A stretch of DNA of 64,000 nt from Bog-473 sp963777485. Lineage in GTDB: Bacteria; Actinomycetota; Acidimicrobiia; Acidimicrobiales; RAAP-2. The notes under the pieces were generated by a model. That model had not been told where the DNA came from. It saw only the letters and a program-made list of their open reading frames with translations, and did no database searches. The position numbers were made by a program, and so were the translations under genes. The number at the start of each line of letters is the position of its first letter. Within the stretch, counting starts at the first letter, position 1. Below are positions 57,639-64,000 of this stretch, in pieces. The stretch spans positions 1 to 64,000 of the forward strand of contig CAVZQP010000003.1 of the NCBI GenBank assembly GCA_963777485.1, read 5' to 3'.

Positions 57639-59018
57639 CTACGAAGCTCGCGCCGCCAGCGGCACCGGCCGGGCCAGGCTCCAGCTGAACGTGTCCTCGA
57701 TGTCGGCCAGCTCGATTGGTGTAGCCAGGTCCTCGACGGTCGGTCCCACCCGATCGGCCACGGACTGCAACAGCGCGGCGTCGAAGCCCCACAGATTCAC
57801 TGCGTTGCCCCCGAGGATCGCGCGCAGCTCGTCTTCGGGCATCCCACCGAAGATGTAGCGCAACGTCTCCCGATGCACGGGCGCCGCGCCCTCCAGGTGC
57901 GGGTAGTCCGCCCCCCACATGAGCTTGTCGATCCCGATCTCGTGGCGCATCTCAGCCTCGTAGCGCTTCATCAAGGAGCCGCCGAGCCACACGTGCTTCT
58001 CGAAGTACTCGGACGGCCGCATCGTCAGATACGAACGGACCGGTGCGCCCCCGTGCGTGTCGAAGAACGACTCCATGTCGCGGATCAGCGACGGTAGCCA
58101 CTGCACGCCGTTCTCGGTCACGACCACCCGCAAGTCGGGGTGACGGTCGAACACGCCGCCGAAGATCATGAACCAGAGCGGCCGGCGCGTGAAGACGAAC
58201 ACCTCATAGAGCCCGAGCATCCCGCCGTGCGCCTCGTCGTAGAGGAACTTCGTGTCCGTGGCCGAACCGGAGGCCCCCGTGTGCAGGGTGACGACCATGT
58301 CGTTGTCCTCGCACACGCTCCAGAACGGCTCGTAGTAGTCGTCGGCGTACCCGGGCAGGCGCGAGGTCACCGACATCGCCGGCAGCATGACGCCACCGGA
58401 AATGCCCTGGGCACGCGCCCATCCCACCTCCGACACGGCGCGGTCCATGTCGTGAAAGTCGATCGGCATGCAGCCGGCGCGGCGTCCTGGCGCGGCGGCG
58501 CAGAAGTCGGACAGCCAGCGCAGGTACGCGTGCAGGGCCGGCCACACGACCTCGAGCCCCTTGTCGCTCACGGCCCCCAGATACATGGCCGGCGATAGCC
58601 CGCCGGCCAGGATCGGCCCCGGCAGCGTCACCTCGGCATGGATCCCCTGCTCTTCGAGCACCTTGAGCCTGCGTCCATCGCCGTCGCCCGCCACGACCCA
58701 CTCTTCGTCGTAGTGCGCCAGCCAGCCCTTGGCGGCCACCGTGTCGACACCCATGCCGGCCAGGCGCCGCGCGGCTGTCGCCCGCACCGGGTCGGGGTCG
58801 TCGATCTGCCCCGGGTCGAACCCGCCGAACATGGTGATGGCGGTCGCCGACATGTCGCCGAACGCCGCGACGGCGTCACGCTCGGCCGGGTCGACGTAGG
58901 ACAGGAACTCGTCGAGGCTGTCCGGCGAGGCGTGCGTGTCGGCGGAGACGACCACGTAGTTGCGCCCCCGCATCGATGTGTCCCCCGGTCCCGCCGCCTC
59001 GGTCGTGCCATCACCCAT
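57639..59018 (-). CDS. amidohydrolase family protein (amidohydrolase_2/ACMSD-like)
   Basis: The 459-residue TIM-barrel protein starts its domain at NYVVVSADTHASPDSLDEFLSYV, where DTH replaces the usual HxH. It continues with MVVTLHTGASGS, RVVVTENGVQWLPSLIRDME and KLMWGADYPHLEGAAPVHRE. This is the long actinobacterial amidohydrolase_2 group found in catabolic clusters, acting as hydrolases or decarboxylases. The altered first metal motif suggests a single metal or different chemistry. It is divergent from the gene at 59127. Confidence 0.82.
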   Translation of the reverse strand: MGDGTTEAAGPGDTSMRGRNYVVVSADTHASPDSLDEFLSYVDPAERDAVAAFGDMSATAITMFGGFDPGQIDDPDPVRATAARRLAGMGVDTVAAKGWLAHYDEEWVVAGDGDGRRLKVLEEQGIHAEVTLPGPILAGGLSPAMYLGAVSDKGLEVVWPALHAYLRWLSDFCAAAPGRRAGCMPIDFHDMDRAVSEVGWARAQGISGGVMLPAMSVTSRLPGYADDYYEPFWSVCEDNDMVVTLHTGASGSATDTKFLYDEAHGGMLGLYEVFVFTRRPLWFMIFGGVFDRHPDLRVVVTENGVQWLPSLIRDMESFFDTHGGAPVRSYLTMRPSEYFEKHVWLGGSLMKRYEAEMRHEIGIDKLMWGADYPHLEGAAPVHRETLRYIFGGMPEDELRAILGGNAVNLWGFDAALLQSVADRVGPTVEDLATPIELADIEDTFSWSLARPVPLAARAS

Positions 59019-59126
59019 GGCAACCGTCTCCCTTCACCAGAGACCCTGGTCGGTGCCCGCAGACTACCGCCGGGCCAATGGGCACAGCGGACGGCGCGTG
59101 CCAGGTAGTTTTGGCGCCGGTCACCC

Positions 59127-59915
59127 ATGCACACCTCGTCCACCCTCGTCCTCGTCCTGGCCGTGTTCGGAGCCAGCCTCGTCGAGATGGTGGAGGCGCT
59201 GACCCTGGTCGTCGCCGCCGGTGTCAGCCGAGGTTGGCGCTCCGCACTCGAGGGCGCGGCGGTTGCCGTCCTCGTACTAGGCGTCCTGGTCCTCGCCGTC
59301 GGCGTGCCACTCATCCGCTACATGCCGATCGACGCCTTGCGCGTCGTCGTGGGCGCGCTCTTGTTGGTCCTCGGGCTGAACTGGTTGCGCAAGGCCATCC
59401 TGCGTTCGAGCGGCCACAAGGCCATGCACGACGAGGATGCGATCTATGCCGAGACGGTGGCCGAGCTGAGCGAGGACACCGATGCCGGTTCCGGTCGCCC
59501 CTCCAAGGGCCGCGACCCCGTCGGTTTCGCCGTCGCCTTCAAGGGGGTGTTCCTCGAGGGGACCGAGGTGGTCCTGATCGTCATCAGCCTCGGCGCCGCC
59601 CAAAACCGGCTGGGCCTCGCCGCGCTCGCCGCGGTCGCGGCGCTCGTCGTGGTGATGATCGTCGGCATCATCGTCTCGCGCCAGCTGAGCGAAGTGCCGG
59701 AGAACACCATCAAGACGGCGGTCGGCGTGATGCTGAGCAGCTTCGGGGTCTTCTGGGTCGGTGAAGGTGCGGGCATCCATTGGCCGGGTTCCGACCTGGC
59801 CATCCCCGTGCTGGTCGGCTTCTGGCTCGTGGTCTATTTCTCGTACACGGCGTTGCTGCGCACGCTGTTGCCCGCACCAGGGAAGGCCGTCACCGAAGAG
59901 GCGTCGACGCCATGA
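59127..59915 (+). CDS. COG4280-like integral membrane protein
   Basis: The 262-residue protein has six or more helices in two similar halves, each with an acidic helix motif: FGASLVEMVEALTLVVAAG in the first and FKGVFLEGTEVVLIVISLG in the second. A charged cytosolic loop (DEDAIYAETVAELSEDTDAG) lies between them. Paired acidic helices of this kind occur in cation/Ca-Mn exchangers and LysE-like transporters, so ion transport is possible but unproven. The stop overlaps the next start (ATGA). Confidence 0.7.
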   Translation: MHTSSTLVLVLAVFGASLVEMVEALTLVVAAGVSRGWRSALEGAAVAVLVLGVLVLAVGVPLIRYMPIDALRVVVGALLLVLGLNWLRKAILRSSGHKAMHDEDAIYAETVAELSEDTDAGSGRPSKGRDPVGFAVAFKGVFLEGTEVVLIVISLGAAQNRLGLAALAAVAALVVVMIVGIIVSRQLSEVPENTIKTAVGVMLSSFGVFWVGEGAGIHWPGSDLAIPVLVGFWLVVYFSYTALLRTLLPAPGKAVTEEASTP

Positions 59916-60148
59916 CCGGCGGCATCGCTCGAGCGGCACGTTGGTTGGGACGCTTCCTCTGGGATTTCATCGTCGGCGACACCCCGGAACTGGCGCTGGC
60001 AACGGGAGTCCTCGTGGCGTTCGCCTTCCTGCTCGCCGGCAGCGAATGGCTCGGTGCGATCCTCCTGCCGCTGCTGGCGGCCGGGTTCTTGCTGGCCAGC
60101 ACGCTGCGGGGACGGAAACGGGCCCCTAGCCGCTCGGGACGCTCCTGA
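59912..60148 (+). CDS. small membrane protein coupled to the preceding transporter-like gene
   Basis: The 78-residue protein has an amphipathic start (RAARWLGRFLWDFIVGD), two hydrophobic segments (LALATGVLVAFAFLLAG, LGAILLPLLAAGFLLAS) and a basic tail. Its ATG overlaps the stop of the previous gene, so it is probably translationally coupled to it as an accessory subunit. No family is recognised. Confidence 0.62.
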   Translation: MTGGIARAARWLGRFLWDFIVGDTPELALATGVLVAFAFLLAGSEWLGAILLPLLAAGFLLASTLRGRKRAPSRSGRS

Positions 60149-60163
60149 CCCTCGACGCAGAAC

Positions 60164-60187
60164 GTTCCATACCTTAAGGTATGGAAC
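60164..60187. promoter_or_regulatory. 24-bp perfect palindrome, likely TetR operator
   Basis: The half sites GTTCCATACCTT and AAGGTATGGAAC abut with no spacer and match perfectly. The palindrome ends 28 nt before the P450 start and 1.3 kb before the TetR gene of the same transcript, so autoregulation by that repressor is the simplest reading. Confidence 0.75.
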
Positions 60188-60215
60188 AGAGGGCCGTCAC
60201 GAGATCGGGGGCAGC

Positions 60216-61470
60216 ATGGCGAGCACGGCGGGATTGAGCGTCGGCGAGGCGGGTCGGGTGTTCGTCGACCCCACGGCCTACGCCGACGAGGAGCGCTTTC
60301 ACGAGGCCACGACCCTCTTGCGCCGTGAGTCGCCGGTCCACTGGGTCGACGAGCCCGGCTACCGCCCCTTCTGGGCGATCACACGTCACGCCGACGTCAT
60401 GGACGTGGAACGCGACAACACGCTCTTCCTGAGCGCGCCGCGGCCCCTCCTGGCAACCGAGGCCGCCGAGGCGCTGGCCATCGAGAAGGGACAGGTATTG
60501 CGCACGCTCATCCACATGGACGAGCCCGATCACAAGGCCTACCGGGCCATCGCGGCGGCCTGGTTCCAACCCAACGCCTTGAAGCGGATGGAGGACCGCA
60601 TGAAGGAGCTGGCGGTCCGCTTCGTCGATCACATGGCTGAGCTGGGCACCGAATGCGACTTCGTGCGCGACATCGCGGTGCACTACCCGCTCTACGTCAT
60701 CCTTTCGCTCCTCGGCCTGCCCGAGAGCGACTTCGATCGCATGCTCATGCTGACCCAGCAGCTGTTCGGTGGCGACGACGAGGAGTTGCGGCGTTCGACC
60801 GACCTCGAAGAGCAGTTCACGGTGCTGCTCGACTTCTTCAACTACTTCACCGAGCTCACCGCGTCGCGTCGCGCCACGCCGACCGAGGACCTGGCCTCGG
60901 TCCTCGCCAACGCAAAGCTCGACGGGGAGTACCTGCCCGACATGGACCTGGCCTCGTACTACGTGATCATCACGACCGCGGGCCACGACACGACGAGCTC
61001 GACCATGGCCGGCGGACTGCACGCGCTGCTCCGGCATCCGGACGGGCTGGCCCGCCTGCGGGCCGAACCCGACCTCTTGCCGACCGCGGTCGAGGAGATG
61101 ATCCGCTGGGTCACCCCGGTGAAGGAATTCATGCGCACGGCCGCCCGGGACGCCGTTGTCGGCGGCACCGAGATCGCCGAAGGTCAGTCCCTCTACTTGG
61201 CCTACCTCTCGGCTAACCGCGACGAGGCCGTGTTCGACGATCCGTTCCGCTTCGACGTGGGCCGTCAGCCGAACAAGCACGTCGCGTTCGGGTTCGGGCC
61301 GCACTTCTGCCTTGGGGGCGCAACTGGCCAGGCTGGAAACCCGGGCGATCTTCGCGGAGCTCCTGCCGCGGTTGGAGTCGATCGAACTCGCGGGCACACC
61401 GACCTCGTCGGCGACCGTCTTCGTGGGAGGCCTCAAGACGCTGCCGATCCGCTACCGCGTGCGCGCGTAG
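60216..61470 (+). pseudogene. cytochrome P450 with frameshift in the heme-binding loop
   Basis: The gene encodes an intact P450 up to the heme loop: HMDEPDHKAYRAIAAAWFQP, the I-helix AGHDTTSS (about 255-262), EEMIRWVTPVKEF with ExxR, and FGFGPHFCLG with the heme cysteine near 366. At the G5 run 61314-61318 one extra G shifts the frame. The expected continuation (AQLARLETRAIFAELLPRLESIEL, then FVGGLKTLPIRYRVRA) is in the neighbouring frame and stops at 61470. Removing one G restores a protein of about 418 residues. The shift could be a sequencing error. A palindromic operator lies just upstream and a TetR gene directly downstream. Confidence 0.82.
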
Positions 61471-62030
61471 TGCCGCCGGAGGGGTTGAGCCGAACCGCCT
61501 ATTACGAGGCCGGCCTCGAACTGCTGGCCGAGGGCGGACACGCGTCCCTGACGATCGCCGCGCTGTGCCATCGACTGGGTGTGACGAAGGGGTCCTTCTA
61601 CCACCACTTCGGCGACATGGCCGAGTACGTCGCGCTGCTGCTGGACCATTGGGAATCCGAACACGCGACGCGCCTCATCGCACTGTCCGAATCGGTCACG
61701 GACCCCGACGAACGCTTCGACCTCCTCGAGGGCATCGCCGTCGGCCTCCCTCACGGCGCAGAGGCCGCGATCCGGGCCTGGAGCTGGAACAGTGCGGTCG
61801 TGGCGGCGACCCAGCAGCGGGTGGATCGCGCCCGGCTCCGCCACCTGACCGAGGCCGGTGTCGAGGCCGGCCTCCAACCGGCCCGGGCGCGGCGCATGGC
61901 CAAGATCTCGCTCAGCGTGCTCGTCGGGATGCAGCTCCTGGAGCGGCCGGCCCGACGGCAATCAATGGAAGAGGTCTTCGGCCAGCTGCGCGCGTGGGTG
62001 CTCGAGCCGGAGGCGACGCCAAGCCACTGA
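61470..62030 (+). CDS. TetR-family transcriptional regulator
   Basis: From the GTG at 61470, which overlaps the P450 stop, the protein has 186 residues. The helix-turn-helix is SRTAYYEAGLELLAEGGHASLTIAALCHRLGVTKGSFYHHFGDMAEYVALLLDHW. The C-terminal ligand domain is helical. Its position directly after the P450 gene and the palindrome before that gene suggest it represses the pair and responds to the P450 substrate. A TTG at 61485 is another possible start. The apparent P450-TetR fusion frame is an artefact of the frameshift. Confidence 0.83.
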   Translation: MPPEGLSRTAYYEAGLELLAEGGHASLTIAALCHRLGVTKGSFYHHFGDMAEYVALLLDHWESEHATRLIALSESVTDPDERFDLLEGIAVGLPHGAEAAIRAWSWNSAVVAATQQRVDRARLRHLTEAGVEAGLQPARARRMAKISLSVLVGMQLLERPARRQSMEEVFGQLRAWVLEPEATPSH

Positions 62031-62159
62031 TCGCCGCGCCCTCGTGTAGGCGCGACTGTCGCGGAGATAGTGCCAACACGCCCTCGAGTGTCACGTTGTT
62101 CGGGTGCGCGCTCCACACCGATTCGAGATTGACGGTTGCCCGTCATTAGGGTCGACGGG

Positions 62160-63113
62160 GTGCAGCCGTTTCGCTTCGGTTTTCAATCGACCTCGAACAA
62201 CGTGGCCGACATGGCGCGCACGGCAGTGGAAGCCGAATCCGCTGGCTTCGACATCTTCCAGGTGGGCGACCACGTGGGCGCCCAGTTGAGTCCCTTCGTT
62301 GCCCTGGCCGCGGCGGCGGCCGCCACGTCGACCATCCGCATCGGCACACTCGTGCTCAACAACGACCTGCGCCATCCGGTGGCGGTGGCCCAAGAGGCGG
62401 CGACGCTCGACCGCGTGAGCGCTGGCCGCATGGAGCTGGGACTCGGTGCAGGACATTCCTTCCCCGAGTACGCCACCATCGGACTGCTCTTCGACCCGCC
62501 GGCAGTGCGCAAGGCGCGACTCTCCGAGGCGGTAGAGATTCTCCGGCCACTTCTCGACGGACACCAGGTCGACCACACGGGCACCCACTATCAGGTCGCA
62601 GATGCCCAGACGCTGCGACCGGTCCAGGCACACCTGCCCATCCTCGTCGGGGTGAACGGCCGCGCCGCGCTGGCACATGCCGCCTGTCACGCCGACACCG
62701 TCGCGCTCACGATGCTCGGCCGGACCCTCGAGGACGGCCAGCACCACGAGATGCGTTGGGAAGCCCAGCGCCTAGACGCAACCATCGACCACATCCGAGA
62801 GGCCGCCGGCGATCGCCGGCCGCCGCTGGAACTGCATGCCCTCGTCCAGGCCGTGATCGTCACCGACGCCCGCTCGAAGGTGGCGGAAGACCTGGGCGAA
62901 GAGCTGGCGACGCCGTCGTCCGACGTGCTGGCCACACCCTTCCTCTGCCTCGGCACGCACGAAGAGATAGCGCACCACCTGCTGACCTGTCGTGCCCGCT
63001 GGGGTATCAGCTACTTCACTGTGCGCGACATCGATTCCTTCGCACCTGTCATGGAGCTGGTCAGAAGTCTCGATCCCGGCGAATCATCGGATTCGGAGGT
63101 GCACATTGATTAG
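62160..63113 (+). CDS. LLM-class F420-dependent oxidoreductase (TIGR03621-like)
   Basis: From GTG 62160, with AGGG 8 nt upstream, the protein has 317 residues in a bacterial luciferase-like TIM barrel. Key segments are FRFGFQSTSNNVADMARTAVEAESAGFDIFQVGDH, TSTIRIGTLVLNNDLRHPVAVAQEAATLDRVSAGRMELGLGAGH and PILVGVNGRAALAHAACHADTVAL. These match the actinobacterial F420-dependent subgroup. The substrate is unknown; hydride transfer to or from F420 is expected. An upstream TTG at 62136 is less likely. Confidence 0.83.
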   Translation: MQPFRFGFQSTSNNVADMARTAVEAESAGFDIFQVGDHVGAQLSPFVALAAAAAATSTIRIGTLVLNNDLRHPVAVAQEAATLDRVSAGRMELGLGAGHSFPEYATIGLLFDPPAVRKARLSEAVEILRPLLDGHQVDHTGTHYQVADAQTLRPVQAHLPILVGVNGRAALAHAACHADTVALTMLGRTLEDGQHHEMRWEAQRLDATIDHIREAAGDRRPPLELHALVQAVIVTDARSKVAEDLGEELATPSSDVLATPFLCLGTHEEIAHHLLTCRARWGISYFTVRDIDSFAPVMELVRSLDPGESSDSEVHID

Positions 63114-63131
63114 GTCCACAGACTCCGACCC

Positions 63132-64000
63132 TTACTGAGAGGGAGGAGGGCACCTCGTGCCGTGATCCTGGAATCCGTTCGGCCAATACGTCGAGAACGT
63201 GCATTTCGCTTGCGAAATCGAGGCGGGCAACGTCGCACGAGTCAGATTCGCGCCGTGGAGGTCTGTACCAACCAGATCGGCGCCAGCGAGGTTGGCGCCG
63301 GTCAACACGGCCCCCGACAGGTCGGCGTCAGACAGGTCGGCTCCCTGCAGTTTGGCGCCCGTCAAATTCATGTTTTCCATCTTGGCGTCATGCAATTTGG
63401 TACCCATCATCTGCGCTTCGCTCATTGAGCGCACCCTGAGGTCTGCCTTGATCATTGTCGCGTCATTGAGCACGATCTGCTTCCAATCTGGCACTTGGCC
63501 GCCTTCGAGAACTCCCTTGTAGCGCCAGTCCACATCGTTGAGTATGCAGCCGGTGAAGTTCGCACCTTTCTTGGGCGGCTGGGTGCATGCGTCGGTGGCG
63601 ATGAAGCTTCGGTCGGCGCTCACCTGCCGCCCACTGAGCTCGTTTTCCAACACCGCCCGCACGTGATAGGTCTCGTGGGGTTTTAAGACGGTCGGGTTGG
63701 GCGGGATCGAGAAGATTGTCGTGCACTCGCTCGGGCGACACTCGAGCGAGTGCATCACCGACCCATATGCGGTGGTAGGGCCGTACTCGACCGAGACAGT
63801 GCTCTTTCCGTGTGTGGACGGCCGAGCCGTCACCTTGAACGTCGTGATGCCCTGGTGGGCGTTGACGTCGGCAATCGACAATTGGGAGGCAGGATCGCGC
63901 TGTGTCGTGAAGTCCTGCACGCCGGTCGTGTGCCGAGAGACGTCTCGACACGGTGCGGACTCCGGTCCTCGGCCCGTGATTCCCACGGTCGCGGTGTAGT
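63132..64000 (-). CDS. pentapeptide-repeat protein with fibronectin-like domain, open to window edge
   Basis: The C-terminal third has pentapeptide repeats of the A(D/N)LxG type (LTGAKLQGADLSDADLSGAVLTGANLAGADLVGTDLHGANLTRATL), which form a right-handed beta helix. Before it a domain resembles fibronectin type III (ITTFKVTARPSTHGKSTVSVEYG, ETYHVRAVLENELSGRQV). Cysteines in TDACTQPP, FTGCILND, QAKCTFSTY and GTRCPPP suggest export. The frame is open to base 64000; a GTG at 63986 exists but the protein probably starts beyond the window. Function unknown. Confidence 0.75.
   Translation of the reverse strand, partial: YTATVGITGRGPESAPCRDVSRHTTGVQDFTTQRDPASQLSIADVNAHQGITTFKVTARPSTHGKSTVSVEYGPTTAYGSVMHSLECRPSECTTIFSIPPNPTVLKPHETYHVRAVLENELSGRQVSADRSFIATDACTQPPKKGANFTGCILNDVDWRYKGVLEGGQVPDWKQIVLNDATMIKADLRVRSMSEAQMMGTKLHDAKMENMNLTGAKLQGADLSDADLSGAVLTGANLAGADLVGTDLHGANLTRATLPASISQAKCTFSTYWPNGFQDHGTRCPPPSQ

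Noticed and set aside
60054..62030. A continuous 658-residue frame joining cytochrome P450 and TetR.
   Set aside because: The P450 C-terminus is found in the neighbouring frame after a G5 run and stops exactly where TetR begins, so the fusion is caused by a frameshift.

Overview
The window is a high-GC, gene-dense actinobacterial chromosome segment with short intergenic gaps, many GTG starts and ATGA-type overlaps. DivIVA, PspC, DUF4389, DUF1214, DUF1990 and F420-type oxidoreductase families, and several acyl-CoA, thiolase and DUF35 genes, suggest a soil or aquatic actinobacterium. Acidimicrobiia is my best guess, but no rRNA or other phylogenetic marker is present to prove it. No rRNA, convincing tRNA, insertion sequence, prophage or CRISPR array was seen.

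Layout. (1) 1-4.2 kb: an L-asparaginase cut by the window edge, a crotonase, a small hypothetical gene, a di-iron-type MBL protein whose ribosome binding site lies in a hairpin, and a methyltransferase. (2) 4.1-12.4 kb, minus strand: a compact operon of a pseudokinase-like membrane protein, a cellulose-synthase-like GT2, a GT-C glycosyltransferase, a DivIVA-like coiled coil and a GH8 glucanase, then a DUF4389 protein. This looks like a polar exopolysaccharide machine. (3) 12.7-21.2 kb: a serine hydrolase, then a transport locus whose permeases and ATPases (LivH-LivM-LivF-LivG) are fused in one 1320-residue protein, next to a membrane-anchored binding protein and a wall-spanning protein. (4) 21.5-31.7 kb: an HD oxygenase-like protein, a sulfotransferase, VOC and DUF1214 proteins, and a plus-strand lipid or sterol side-chain degradation operon (acyl-CoA dehydrogenase, Ltp2-like aldolase, DUF35, acyl-CoA ligase, SDR, di-iron protein). 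(5) 31.7-42.8 kb: a DHFR-like protein, DUF1990, a carotenoid oxygenase, a cold-shock protein with a strong terminator, CysQ, a PspC-kinase/LuxR regulator pair facing PspC and DUF1707 genes, a cyclic-nucleotide-binding protein and an MMPL transporter. (6) 43-48.4 kb: aldo/keto reductase, a second DUF35-thiolase pair, methyltransferase, GNAT, DHFR-like and SRPBCC genes.

(7) 48.4-57.2 kb looks accessory. GC and codon bias appear lower by eye, genes are small and solitary, and four genes in this stretch are frameshifted: a conserved hypothetical, a RidA homologue, a MarR regulator and a small unknown. The promoter-operator in front of a small monooxygenase-like gene survives although the MarR gene beside it is broken. 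(8) 57.2-64 kb: EthD, amidohydrolase, two membrane proteins, a cytochrome P450 with a one-base frameshift in its heme loop followed by its likely TetR repressor, with a perfect 24-bp palindrome upstream of the P450, then an LLM oxidoreductase and a pentapeptide-repeat protein running to the window edge.

The most noteworthy items are the DivIVA/GT2/GH8/pseudokinase operon, the single-chain Liv transporter, the hairpin over the MBL ribosome binding site, the P450 palindrome and TetR module, and the cluster of frameshifted genes. Families were assigned by reading motifs, without database searches.
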